DNA of 44,369 nt from a virus. The stretch covers positions 1 to 44,369 of the IMG/VR virus record IMGVR_UViG_3300025789_000067. One strand, 5' to 3'. Shown in pieces: positions 1 to 8,315 of the stretch. How positions within the stretch are numbered: the stretch's first letter is position 1; every line of letters starts with the position of its first letter. The notes under the pieces were generated by a model. The model made no database searches and was not told where the DNA came from. It worked only from the letters and a program-made list of their open reading frames with translations. Both the position numbers and the translations under genes were made by a program.

Positions 1-239
1 TTTTGCCTGTGATGAGTCAATTCATGGGCTAAAGTGCGCATTACATCTAAAATATGTCTATTTTTAATATAGACTACAAGAGATCTGGTTTGATTTGAAT
101 ATTCTCCAAAAGTTCTTTTTCCTAAGACCCAATTTTTATCAGATATAAATTTGATCTTTGGCAACTTTTCAATTTCTAGAGCCTTTTTACAAAAATTTAT
201 AAAATCTACTAATATTTGTGCTTTTTTCTGTAATTCCAT
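1..239 (-). CDS. HExxH zinc metallopeptidase-like protein, C-terminus outside the window
   Basis: The reading frame opens with ATG at 239 and runs off the left edge, so about 79 residues are visible. Near the cut is the motif AHELTHHRQ, an HExxH zinc-binding motif; the two His would bind zinc and the Glu would be catalytic. The stretch before it (roughly VYIKNRHILDVMRTL) resembles the helix that leads into this motif in small phage metallopeptidases. The gene lies 14 nt downstream of the Mre11-Rad50 fusion on the same strand and is probably co-transcribed with it. The substrate is unknown, and the third zinc ligand would lie outside the window. The family call rests on the motif only. Confidence 0.7.
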   Translation of the reverse strand, partial: MELQKKAQILVDFINFCKKALEIEKLPKIKFISDKNWVLGKRTFGEYSNQTRSLVVYIKNRHILDVMRTLAHELTHHRQ

Positions 240-253
240 GCTTATAAATATCA

Positions 254-3200
254 TTATTGAAATCTAATGCTAGACACACCTTCTTTATTTTTTACTATTT
301 CAATATGAGAATCTACAACATCTCTTATTGTATCAATATGAGAAATCATAATAATAAACTTAAATTGAGTTTTAAGATAATCTAAAAGTATAGATATATT
401 ATTCATATTACTATGATCTAATGCACCAAATCCTTCATCTATTGCTAAAAAATTAGGTCTAGGCAATGATGTTATATTGATCAAAGAAGATCTTATTGCA
501 AGTGAAGATATAAATTTTTCCATTCCAGAACTCAATTCTATAGGCCATATTTTACTATCTTCATAGACTATATATGTATTTATATTTTTACCATCAGATT
601 GAATCATTATATGAAAATCAACTATTTGAGATAGTATATTATTAATATCATCTTGTATTTTTGGTATTACAGAACTAATTAAATTATACGGTAAACCATC
701 TCTGCTTACTGCCATTAAGTAGTAATTATAATACTTAAATTCATTTTCTAAAGTCTTTAATTTTTCAATACTCTGCTCAGTTATTATTTTTTCTTTTTGC
801 GCTAATTGAAGATTAGTATTACACTGAGCTATTTCATTATTTATGATATTGAGTTCATTTTTTATGATATTTATTTTATTTTTTAACTCTTTTAATTGTG
901 CACTTATCTCTTTATTTGATTCTATAGCTGCCTCTTGCTCTCTATATTTTAAAATCATATTCTTGTATTCACCAAGATCTTTATTGCTCTGATTTAGCTC
1001 TAATGATAGTCTATGATGATCTGTCTGAGCTTTTAATTTATTAATTTTTTTATCTGATAATGATTTTTCTAGAGTATTATATAGGTCTATTGATTTTTCA
1101 TAAATTTTAAGTTCGGCTATATCTTCTCTTATTTTTTTTAATTTATTAATAACCTCCGTAGCATTTTCTTTATGCTGCTCTATAGAAGCTTCTGTGGCAA
1201 TTGCATCTTTTACAAATACATTTTCCATGCAGAATTGACAATTCTTATCATATTTAAGATCCTTAAGCTTTTTCATTTTTTCAAGTTTATGAGACATTTC
1301 TGTCTTTAATTTTTCTACTTGAATTGAAAGATCCTTTTCTATTTTTATATAGTCTTGTATCTGAATTGATTTTTGATTTAGGGAGTCTATATCTATTTCT
1401 AAAATACTGCTTTCTATTTTCAATATTTCATCATCAATATCTTGTATAATCTTTTCAGATTTTTCAAGTTTTTCTTCTATTTTTTTAATATCACCTTCTA
1501 TTTTTATTTTATTATTCTCATACTCTTTAATATCAATATAGTTATTTTCTATATTTATAAGTTTAGAATTCAAAGATACGTATTCAGAATTTATAGATTC
1601 ATGATTAGTCTCAATTTCATCTTTTTTAATTTGTAAATTTCTATACTCATTAGAGTATGCGCCTATATTTAATTCTATATCTTTGAGTTTTTCAAAATGA
1701 TCTATTTTTTTATACTCTTTTATTAATATAGAGTGCTCTTTTTGCTTTTCATTTGCTACAAAAGACAAGTCTTCAAATATCTTAATATCTAAAAATTGAG
1801 ATAGTAAGTCTTTACGCTCAGTCTGACTCATATCTATAAATCCAGTATTATTATTTTGCATTGACATACTAGTTAATACAAAATCTTCATATGTACCTAT
1901 ATAAGAACGAATAATCGAGTTTGTATCTACTCTCTCTTTTCCATTTAATGAAATCTCTACTCCATTTTCATCTATATGATAGAAATTTACATCTAATTTT
2001 ACATGATCTGATTTTTGTCGTTTTGCATTTTTTTCTATGATATAGGTTTTATTATTAAATTCAAATTCTATCTTACAATGAAAATCTTTTGATTTATTAT
2101 TCATTACTAAAGATGCTTTAGATGTTTTTGAACATTTATCAAATAGACAATATGTAAGTGCCTCTATAACTGAACTTTTACCATTTGCATTTGCTGCAAA
2201 TATTCCATATACGCCAGTCATATTTGTAAAATCAATAATATTATCCTTACCATAACTAAACATATTTGAAAATTCAAACTTTTTTATAGTCCACTGTAAA
2301 TTTCTAGTAGTTTCAGATTTTGGTAAATTTTCATTAAATTGTCTATTTAATGCACATATTTTAATTATCTCTTCCTCAGATAAATTAAATTTAGTATTAA
2401 GATATTCACTCAATATAGAATTTTGATATTCAATATCTCTAACATTGATTATATTTGATTGCTGTTTAATAGAAGAACTAGAAAAATCATTGATAGATTG
2501 CAGTGATAATTCTATGACATTTCTATCTTTTCTTAATTCTGCGCCTATCTCTTTTATTCTAGATTGAGATGTATTTTTAGTTCTAAGTCTTATATAAACA
2601 TTATTTGGTATTGTAGTTGGCACATCTTCATAAAGGCCATTTTCTACATTTATGGTATAAAAGCAAGTATCATTTTTGATCTCTACAAACTCTGATGTTT
2701 TAGAATCAATATCCCAAACTAGTATACCATGTACTAGAGATTCGGCATGATTTTGCATTATTAAGGAGCCTGGATAGGCTATAGTCTTAGCCTCATTTAG
2801 AAATTGCCTTTTATGAATATCTCCTAAAAGTACTATGTCATATCCTTTAAAATCTGAAACACTTATAGAATTGTCTTCAAGTAAAAAGCCCGCATCTGTT
2901 AGTGAGCTATTAACTGGACCATGGTACATACAGATCTTGAAGTCTGAATCTATATCAGAGGCTTTAATATAATTTTTAGGATCATCAAAAACAGACCAAT
3001 GAATAAAATCAATATTTGCAAATTTATAAACTCCAGTATCTTTTATGTAGATAATATTCTTTTCTGATACAGCATTTATAATAGGTGATAAACTATCTAA
3101 TCTTTGATTATTATTTAAATTTGCATCATGATTACCTGGTATTATCAATGTGGGTAGTAAAGATGCCATTAATTTTATAAAATTTTGCACCTCTTGTACT

Positions 3201-3415
3201 AATTCCGGAGTTATATCTGTTTTTGAATGCACAATATCACCAGTAATGCATATTATGCTTTCGTCATTCTTTGTATTTTTTATATAATCAGCTAGGGTAT
3301 TCATCACTCTTCTATACTCTTCATGACGTTTAAAATTTCTGAAGTGAATATCTGAGATATGATATATTTTACTAATTTTTTTTATACTAGTCTCTATAAT
3401 ATGAGGATTTAACAT
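254..3415 (-). CDS. Fused Mre11-like nuclease and Rad50-like SMC ATPase (T4 gp47-gp46 type)
   Basis: This 1053-residue protein joins two functions usually carried by two genes. Residues 15-205 are a metallophosphoesterase with the Mre11/SbcD motif series: SDIH at 21-24, GDIVH at 59-63, GNHD at 94-97, MYHGP near 163 and GDIH near 198. From about 376 it becomes a Rad50/SbcC-type ATPase: a Walker A-like ANANGKSS near 408-415, long coiled-coil arms, a zinc-hook CQFC at 726-729, the signature ELSSGME near 960, Walker B FLAIDEG near 990 and a final SHID switch. Such complexes process DNA ends for recombination and recombination-dependent replication. The Walker A first Gly is replaced by Ala. The start overlaps the end of the primase gene by 7 nt, indicating one operon. 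Confidence 0.93.
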   Translation of the reverse strand: MLNPHIIETSIKKISKIYHISDIHFRNFKRHEEYRRVMNTLADYIKNTKNDESIICITGDIVHSKTDITPELVQEVQNFIKLMASLLPTLIIPGNHDANLNNNQRLDSLSPIINAVSEKNIIYIKDTGVYKFANIDFIHWSVFDDPKNYIKASDIDSDFKICMYHGPVNSSLTDAGFLLEDNSISVSDFKGYDIVLLGDIHKRQFLNEAKTIAYPGSLIMQNHAESLVHGILVWDIDSKTSEFVEIKNDTCFYTINVENGLYEDVPTTIPNNVYIRLRTKNTSQSRIKEIGAELRKDRNVIELSLQSINDFSSSSIKQQSNIINVRDIEYQNSILSEYLNTKFNLSEEEIIKICALNRQFNENLPKSETTRNLQWTIKKFEFSNMFSYGKDNIIDFTNMTGVYGIFAANANGKSSVIEALTYCLFDKCSKTSKASLVMNNKSKDFHCKIEFEFNNKTYIIEKNAKRQKSDHVKLDVNFYHIDENGVEISLNGKERVDTNSIIRSYIGTYEDFVLTSMSMQNNNTGFIDMSQTERKDLLSQFLDIKIFEDLSFVANEKQKEHSILIKEYKKIDHFEKLKDIELNIGAYSNEYRNLQIKKDEIETNHESINSEYVSLNSKLINIENNYIDIKEYENNKIKIEGDIKKIEEKLEKSEKIIQDIDDEILKIESSILEIDIDSLNQKSIQIQDYIKIEKDLSIQVEKLKTEMSHKLEKMKKLKDLKYDKNCQFCMENVFVKDAIATEASIEQHKENATEVINKLKKIREDIAELKIYEKSIDLYNTLEKSLSDKKINKLKAQTDHHRLSLELNQSNKDLGEYKNMILKYREQEAAIESNKEISAQLKELKNKINIIKNELNIINNEIAQCNTNLQLAQKEKIITEQSIEKLKTLENEFKYYNYYLMAVSRDGLPYNLISSVIPKIQDDINNILSQIVDFHIMIQSDGKNINTYIVYEDSKIWPIELSSGMEKFISSLAIRSSLINITSLPRPNFLAIDEGFGALDHSNMNNISILLDYLKTQFKFIIMISHIDTIRDVVDSHIEIVKNKEGVSSIRFQ

Positions 3416-4344
3416 AACGCTATTTTCATTTTAAGTAACATTAATTCTGAACTACTCAAAGGAGTAGCATATTGAAGTAATTTTATCATATTTTCAAATC
3501 CTATATCTGAAGGATCTTTACCTTGTAATTGAATTAAATACACTTCTTTTCCTAAATCAATAAGTTTTTGTGCACTATCTATTGATTCCATTAGCGCATC
3601 TGCATCTAATGCTAAATATATAGTTTTGACTTCTGATTGTAAAAGTTTTATCATTACACCTTTAGGAATTGTTTTACCAAAAAGCGGTATTGCATTTCTT
3701 TTAATTGATATTGCATCAAATACTCCTTCACATAATATTACAGGAACATTCCAATTTATATAGTATTCAAATCCTACTATTTCAGATTTTTTACATTCTG
3801 GAGAATCTATTTTTAATCTTGGTTCTTTTTCAAAAGATCTAGCTATAAAATAGTTTAATTTTCCGCTGGCATCATAAGATGGAATTATAATTTTATTTGC
3901 ATACCTTCCAGTTTTGCAATATCCAATATTATATTTTTGAATATCTTGTAAAGTCAAACCTCTATTTTTAAGATACGCTATTGCATGTCTACATTCTAAA
4001 TCAGACATATTATCAAGTATACTTTTAAATTCTTTAGGAATAGTGATAGTTTTTACTTCTGGAGTATTAATGATTTTAAAAGTATCATTTACAAAATAGC
4101 TTTTCATTTCTATAAGTGCATCATTAGGTGCGCCTATTTTTTTAAGAAGTGCTATAGGAGATCTTCCTTTAGTGGGGGGGTGACAAGTAAAACAATTATA
4201 ATCTCCTGTTTTTATATTGACCATTAATTTTGGATTATGGTGCTTACAAAAAGGACAATAAAATGCAACATCTCCCTTAGAAAGACGCTTACCTTTCCCT
4301 AAGTAATTTTCTAGTAAATTTCGAATTAAATTAGAATTATCCAT
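3409..4344 (-). CDS. DnaG-type DNA primase with zinc finger and TOPRIM domain
   Basis: From the ATG at 4344 the product has 311 residues; an in-frame TTG nine bases upstream is a weaker alternative. The N-terminus carries a zinc finger, CPFC near 30-33 and CFTC near 51-54, as in CHC2-type primases. The middle resembles a DnaG core. The TOPRIM part shows VILCEGVFDA, with the conserved Glu, and LALDADAL, with the DxD metal-binding pair. It is shorter than bacterial DnaG (about 600 residues) and lacks a helicase-binding C-terminus, as in T4 gp61-like phage primases. It would make RNA primers for lagging-strand synthesis. It is the first gene of the leftward operon and faces the late operon across a 143-bp divergent intergenic region. 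Confidence 0.88.
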   Translation of the reverse strand: MDNSNLIRNLLENYLGKGKRLSKGDVAFYCPFCKHHNPKLMVNIKTGDYNCFTCHPPTKGRSPIALLKKIGAPNDALIEMKSYFVNDTFKIINTPEVKTITIPKEFKSILDNMSDLECRHAIAYLKNRGLTLQDIQKYNIGYCKTGRYANKIIIPSYDASGKLNYFIARSFEKEPRLKIDSPECKKSEIVGFEYYINWNVPVILCEGVFDAISIKRNAIPLFGKTIPKGVMIKLLQSEVKTIYLALDADALMESIDSAQKLIDLGKEVYLIQLQGKDPSDIGFENMIKLLQYATPLSSSELMLLKMKIALC

Positions 4345-4487
4345 AATAATCAATATATAAAATTAATAATAAGAAAAAAATTTAAAAAAAAAGTAAAAAA
4401 AAATTTTTTTATTTGAAAATAATCATTATATTAAATTATATAAAAAGGGGGAGGGGGGAGAAAGTTTAACTATATTATATATACTAT
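4345..4487. promoter_or_regulatory. Divergent intergenic region between primase and late operon
   Basis: This 143-bp gap separates the leftward primase operon from the rightward operon and must hold promoters for both. It is almost pure A/T except for a G tract at 4447-4460 (five G, A, six G, A, G), lying 27 nt before the ATG at 4488. No TAnnTTTG box is evident on either strand. Near the rightward start there are TATATTATATATAC-like sequences that could be a -10 region. The regulatory role is inferred from position only. Confidence 0.4.
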
Positions 4488-4646
4488 ATGAAATTAGAAG
4501 ATATAAAAGATAAGAAAATATTAACTAGTACAGAATTAGATATTCTATATTCTTATTTAGATTCTAATATTATTGATATGTCATTAGATGAAATAGAATT
4601 ATGGAAAGAAATACTTAAAAATTTAGATCCTAATTATGAAGAATAA
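4488..4646 (+). CDS. Small acidic hypothetical protein, first gene of the rightward operon
   Basis: An ATG at 4488 opens a 52-codon frame (MKLEDIKDKK at the start, DPNYEE at the end) that stops at 4646, overlapping the next gene by 11 nt. The overlap, the same strand and the position directly after the intergenic region suggest a real, translationally coupled leader gene. The product is predicted to be helical and acidic, with no recognisable motif or membrane segment. I do not recognise a family. It could be a small regulator, but nothing in the sequence shows this. Confidence 0.6.
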   Translation: MKLEDIKDKKILTSTELDILYSYLDSNIIDMSLDEIELWKEILKNLDPNYEE

Positions 4647-4959
4647 TATAGTATTAGTAACTCTTTCTGGATGTAGTAAATGTAAAAAATTAATAGAAAT
4701 ATTAAATACTAACCAGATTAAATTTATAGAAGTCCCTTGTGATAAAGATCCTGGAATGTGTGATGAACTAGAATCATTGACAAATTCTAATTTATACCCT
4801 ATGATGATAATAAAAGATGAAACTAGAAACTTAAATAATATATATTATACTACTTTTGATTATAATTTATTAGGAAATCAACAGAGAATTAATAATTCAG
4901 TAATATTAAATCCAGTGTATTCTCCAGAAGAAATGGCAATTAAAGCAAAATATAATTAG
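4636..4959 (+). CDS. Glutaredoxin/thioredoxin-fold protein
   Basis: The 107-residue product begins with a beta strand followed by SGCSKCKKL, a CxxC redox motif at Cys13 and Cys16, in the position expected for a glutaredoxin. Further on, NLYPMMII supplies the cis-proline element of the thioredoxin fold. T4-like phages often carry such proteins (for example NrdC) to reduce ribonucleotide reductase, but no reductase gene is visible in this window. The gene overlaps the preceding small ORF by 11 nt and is followed after 5 nt by the HD-like gene. The fold assignment is firm; the electron acceptor is unknown. Confidence 0.8.
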   Translation: MKNNIVLVTLSGCSKCKKLIEILNTNQIKFIEVPCDKDPGMCDELESLTNSNLYPMMIIKDETRNLNNIYYTTFDYNLLGNQQRINNSVILNPVYSPEEMAIKAKYN

Positions 4960-4964
4960 AAATT

Positions 4965-5594
4965 ATGAAAAAATTAAAAGAACAAGATTTAGTTGATAAT
5001 TTAGGTAAATTCTATGATTTATTATCTAAATATTTACCAGATAATAAAAGAACATCTAATCTTATTAATTTCTATAAGTCTATAGAGATTGTATTATTGA
5101 CATCTCCAGCTTCTGCAAGAATTACTCAAACTGGATGTTATCCTGGAGGATATATTGAGAGTACTATAAAAATTATAGAATCTGCTCTTATTTTAGATAA
5201 AGTTTGGGATAAATTACAACAGACTAAAAATTATACTATTGAAGAATTAGTATTTTCTGCTGCAAATTGCAATTTGGGTCGTTTAGGAACTAATGATAAG
5301 CCATTTTTTAAGCCTAATGATAATCAATGGGAAATAGATAAAAAAGGTGAATTATTTAAATTTAATCCAGAAATGACTCATATGAGATATTCTGATAGAG
5401 CAATATACACTCTTCAAAATGCTGGAATAAATATGACTGAAAATGAATTTTTATCTATAAAATTAAAAGATGGAGCATTTGATGAATCTAATAAAGTCTA
5501 TCTAATTCAGTACTCTCCAGAATTTGAATTAAAAAGTAATTTGCCATATATTATACATCAAGCAGATCTTATTGTAAATAAATGTAATCTATAA
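4965..5594 (+). CDS. HD-superfamily-like protein with apparently lost catalytic residues
   Basis: The 209-residue product follows the layout of phage HD-domain proteins: a PAS-x-GGY segment near 50-68 (PASARITQTGCYPGGYIEST), a middle helix where HD enzymes carry the His-Asp pair, and a final HQADL near 198. The usual metal ligands look replaced. GGYIEST stands where relatives have GGL-x-HS, AANCNLGRLG where they have LLHDLGK, and IKLKDGAFD where a His is expected. It is therefore probably a pseudoenzyme or a non-catalytic structural relative. It sits between the glutaredoxin-like gene and smpB, overlapping smpB by one base (TAATG). The family assignment is inferred from pattern similarity and is not certain. 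Confidence 0.5.
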   Translation: MKKLKEQDLVDNLGKFYDLLSKYLPDNKRTSNLINFYKSIEIVLLTSPASARITQTGCYPGGYIESTIKIIESALILDKVWDKLQQTKNYTIEELVFSAANCNLGRLGTNDKPFFKPNDNQWEIDKKGELFKFNPEMTHMRYSDRAIYTLQNAGINMTENEFLSIKLKDGAFDESNKVYLIQYSPEFELKSNLPYIIHQADLIVNKCNL

Positions 5595-6019
5595 TGATCA
5601 CTAAAAATAGAAAAGCTTATTTTGAATATGATATTATAAAAGAGTACACTGCTGGTATTGTTTTACTTGGATCTGAAGTAAAATCTATAAGAGTGGGTAG
5701 AAGTAGTATAAATGAAAGTTTTATTTATGTATCAAAAGGAGAGTGTTTTATAAAAGGAGTACACATTTCTAGAATTAATGGAGCACTTCATGAAGAGAAT
5801 AAAGATAGAAAATTACTATTAAATAAAAAAGAAATTGAAAATATAAATTCTCAAATAAAAGAAAAAGGAGTAACTGCAATTCCAATTGAATTTTTTATAA
5901 AAAATGGAAAAATAAAAGTAAAAATAGGAATTGGAAAAGGTAAAAAATTATATAATAAAAAAGAAAGTATAAAAGAAAAAGATATTAAAAGACAAATACA
6001 TAGAGAATTAAAAATGTAA
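5594..6019 (+). CDS. smpB: SmpB, tmRNA-binding protein for trans-translation
   Basis: The 141-residue product matches SmpB along its whole length: NRKAYFEYDI at the start, Y-x-AGIVLLGSEVKSIR at 18-33, a conserved GE-x-FIKGVHIS segment at 49-59, RKLLLNKKEI at 72-81, and the basic tail GKGKKLYNKKESIKEKD. SmpB binds the tRNA-like part of tmRNA and places it in the A site of stalled ribosomes, where its tail probes the empty mRNA channel. The tail motif that is DKR in most bacteria reads NKK here (121-123), and the tail is short compared with E. coli SmpB (160 residues). A tmRNA gene lies at 37987-38376 in the same window, so the pair probably works together. The start codon overlaps the previous stop (TAATG). 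Confidence 0.95.
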   Translation: MITKNRKAYFEYDIIKEYTAGIVLLGSEVKSIRVGRSSINESFIYVSKGECFIKGVHISRINGALHEENKDRKLLLNKKEIENINSQIKEKGVTAIPIEFFIKNGKIKVKIGIGKGKKLYNKKESIKEKDIKRQIHRELKM

Positions 6020-6022
6020 ATT

Positions 6023-6307
6023 ATGGGAATATTAATGATTATAGGAATAATAGTAGCATCTTGGGTGCTTTTAGCAATGGGGTGGGTAATATATAATCTA
6101 TATAGTAAAAATTATAAATTTGAGCAAATTATTGTAAATCAAAGTAATTTTATAAAATCAATTTTACAATTAGCTGATAGTATAGATAAGACTGTGCAAA
6201 AAATAGACTCAACTTTATGGGTTAGTGGAGATCAAGAGCTTAAGCAGCTTTTTAATGATGTAAAAATCATGCAAGAAAATATTCAGCAATTTACAAAAAA
6301 GCTTTAA
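6023..6307 (+). CDS. Small membrane-anchored coiled-coil protein
   Basis: The 94-residue product begins with a strong hydrophobic segment (residues 3-27, MIIGIIVASWVLLAMGW) followed by a charged helical region (ADSIDKTVQKIDSTLW onward), which suggests one membrane span and a cytoplasmic or periplasmic coiled coil. It lies 3 nt after smpB and one base before the late sigma gene, so it belongs to the same operon. I do not recognise a family. A role at the membrane is plausible, but its target is unknown. Confidence 0.75.
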   Translation: MGILMIIGIIVASWVLLAMGWVIYNLYSKNYKFEQIIVNQSNFIKSILQLADSIDKTVQKIDSTLWVSGDQELKQLFNDVKIMQENIQQFTKKL

Positions 6308-7048
6308 ATGGAGAGTGTAGAATTAACAAAAAAAGGAAAACCTAGAAAAAGAAAACCTAAAACTAAAAATGTCTATTTTACTTTAGATACTCAAGACGCT
6401 ATTTTAGTATATAGAAATACTGAAAATTTAAATGAAAGAAATAAGATCTATAATTCAAAAATACACAATGCATTTTATAAATTAGTAGAAAATATTATTC
6501 ATACATATAAATTTTATCAGACTGAAGTAGATGATCTTGAAGATTTAAAATATGAAGTAATATCTTTTTTACATAAAAAAATATCTTTATATGATGAAAG
6601 TAAAGGCAAGGCATATTCATATTTTGGTACTATAGCAAAAAGATATTTAATAGCTTATTGCAAAAAAAACTATAGTAAATTAATTGAAAAAAAACAAATT
6701 AGTACTATAGATACTGAAGAGAGTACTATAGATAAATTAATAGTAAATCCTCAAGAGAGTGTACCTAATAGAGTTTCATTAATATATGAGCTAGTCGATT
6801 ATATTGAAATTAATGCCTTTAATTTATTTGAAAGAGAAGAGGAGATTAAAGTTGCAGATGCGCTTGCACTAATACTAAAAAGACATGATACTATAGGAAT
6901 TAATAATAAAAAGGCTCTTTATATATATATTAAAGAGATTGTAGATGTTAAATCTAGTATTATAACTCCAGTAATTGATAAAATAAAAATAGAATATAAA
7001 AGACTACTAAATCATAAAATAGAAAATGAAGATGGGGAATATTTATAA
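6308..7048 (+). CDS. Late-transcription sigma factor, T4 gp55-like
   Basis: The 246-residue product has a basic N-terminal stretch (KKGKPRKRKPKTKN, about 8-21) and then a helical region resembling sigma-70 region 2. In this region are KIYNSKIHNAFYKLVENII, a DLEDLKYEV segment and DESKGKAYSYFGTIAKRYLI at 96-115, the part that corresponds to core binding and -10 recognition. In T4-like phages, gp55 redirects the host RNA polymerase to late promoters. The gene stands directly before the virion genes, where a late regulator makes sense. No region 4 is evident, again as in gp55. I judge this by pattern; a divergent host-type sigma is the alternative. Confidence 0.7.
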   Translation: MESVELTKKGKPRKRKPKTKNVYFTLDTQDAILVYRNTENLNERNKIYNSKIHNAFYKLVENIIHTYKFYQTEVDDLEDLKYEVISFLHKKISLYDESKGKAYSYFGTIAKRYLIAYCKKNYSKLIEKKQISTIDTEESTIDKLIVNPQESVPNRVSLIYELVDYIEINAFNLFEREEEIKVADALALILKRHDTIGINNKKALYIYIKEIVDVKSSIITPVIDKIKIEYKRLLNHKIENEDGEYL

Positions 7049-7059
7049 AAAAATAAAAT

Positions 7060-7401
7060 ATGGCAATTGATTTAAGTCAAGTAGTATTTGAAGGAAAAAA
7101 ATTAGAAGATCTTGTTAAAGAAGTCTACGATAATCATAAAAAACAAGATAAAAAATTAAAATCTGAATTAACTAGACTTTCTGAAATGATAACAAATCCT
7201 GGAGATGCTATAGTTATAGTTCCTATGCTTAAAGGATTTTTTGATTCGAGTCTTAAAAATGATGAGACTTTAATGAAACTAGTTCAAATATTCCAAAAAG
7301 CAGCTGATTCTAAAAAAGATGAATCTGATAATGGAATGTTAACAGAGCAAGATATGGCTAAATTATTTGAAGAAGTTCACACTCTAACATCAAATAAATA
7401 A
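7060..7401 (+). CDS. Conserved-looking small protein before the baseplate genes
   Basis: The 113-residue product is mostly alpha-helical and rich in Lys and Glu (KKQDKKLKSEL, near 27-37) and has no membrane segment or catalytic motif. A short hydrophobic block (DAIVIVPMLKGFF) sits in the middle. Its stop shares a base with the start of the spike gene (TAATG), so it is translated together with tail genes and may be a minor virion or assembly protein. I do not recognise a family and this role is only inferred from position. Confidence 0.65.
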   Translation: MAIDLSQVVFEGKKLEDLVKEVYDNHKKQDKKLKSELTRLSEMITNPGDAIVIVPMLKGFFDSSLKNDETLMKLVQIFQKAADSKKDESDNGMLTEQDMAKLFEEVHTLTSNK

Positions 7402-8315
7402 TGTCATCAAGTTCAGGAGGTAGTTTAGGATCTGGAGGTAAAAAATCAGGAGGCATACCCTACTTTATTGGTAGGGTTAAATCTATTGTGCTAAATCCAT
7501 ATTTAGATGGTACTAAAACACCTAATCCAGATTACCAAAGTCCAGCAGATTATGGTAAAATAAGATTTGAAAAAGTATATGGTGATATTACACAAACTAG
7601 ACTTGCAAATGAAAATGATTTTGCATATCCTATGTTTAGTTTTGTTAAACAATTACCACTTATAAATGAAATAGTTGCAGTATTTTATGGGCCTTCCCCA
7701 GAATTGAATGATTATAAAGAAAATCAACGTAAATTCTATATGCCAGCATATGCTCTTTGGGGATCTATGAATCATAATGTGATGCCTAGTATAGCTGAAA
7801 TGGCTCAATTTTATAATTCATATTCAACAAAACCAAATTATCAAGGCGGTACTGGTACACCTCCTGAATTTCCAAAAGGAGACACGTTTACTGAATTAGA
7901 TAATATAAGAACTCTGACTCCATTTGAAGGTGATTCAATATTAGAAGGCAGATTTGGACAATCTATAAGATTTGGGTCTACTGTTCCTAAATTTAAAGGA
8001 TTTAATTCATGGTCAAATTCTGGAAATAATGGATCTCCTATTACTATAATTAGAAATGGACAAGGTCAAGTCAGCGATCCAGTAAATAAATTTTCAACTA
8101 CAGTAGAGGATATAAATACTGATGCCGCATCTATTTATTTAACAAAAGATCAAAGTATAATACTTGATGATATTGATAATTTCCCAATGAATTCTTATGG
8201 AAAAAGTGTAGCATCTACAAATGTATCAACTACTACATTAATATTTCAAAAACCACTATCTAATGATTATGCATCTGCAAATGATCAAGATAAATACACA
8301 TTTAATATATCATGA
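7401..8315 (+). CDS. Baseplate spike protein, gp5-like N-terminal part
   Basis: The 304-residue product starts with a Gly/Ser-rich leader and then a beta-rich domain (PYFIGRVKSIVLNP near 20-33, YGKIRFEKVYGD near 51-62) like the OB-fold of gp5/VgrG-type spike proteins. Further on, ILEGRFGQSIRFGS (near 181-194) is a motif seen in such spikes just before the beta-helix. Unlike T4 gp5 there is no lysozyme domain. The C-terminal spike is on the next gene, which overlaps by 4 nt (ATGA). The protein would form the membrane-piercing tip of the tail tube. The assignment is based on motif order and on the gp25 and gp6 neighbours downstream. Confidence 0.65.
   Translation: MSSSSGGSLGSGGKKSGGIPYFIGRVKSIVLNPYLDGTKTPNPDYQSPADYGKIRFEKVYGDITQTRLANENDFAYPMFSFVKQLPLINEIVAVFYGPSPELNDYKENQRKFYMPAYALWGSMNHNVMPSIAEMAQFYNSYSTKPNYQGGTGTPPEFPKGDTFTELDNIRTLTPFEGDSILEGRFGQSIRFGSTVPKFKGFNSWSNSGNNGSPITIIRNGQGQVSDPVNKFSTTVEDINTDAASIYLTKDQSIILDDIDNFPMNSYGKSVASTNVSTTTLIFQKPLSNDYASANDQDKYTFNIS

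Noticed and set aside
1442-1636. Plus-strand frame inside the Mre11-Rad50 gene
   Set aside because: Phe/Tyr/Ile-rich shadow of the coiled-coil codons in the opposite frame.
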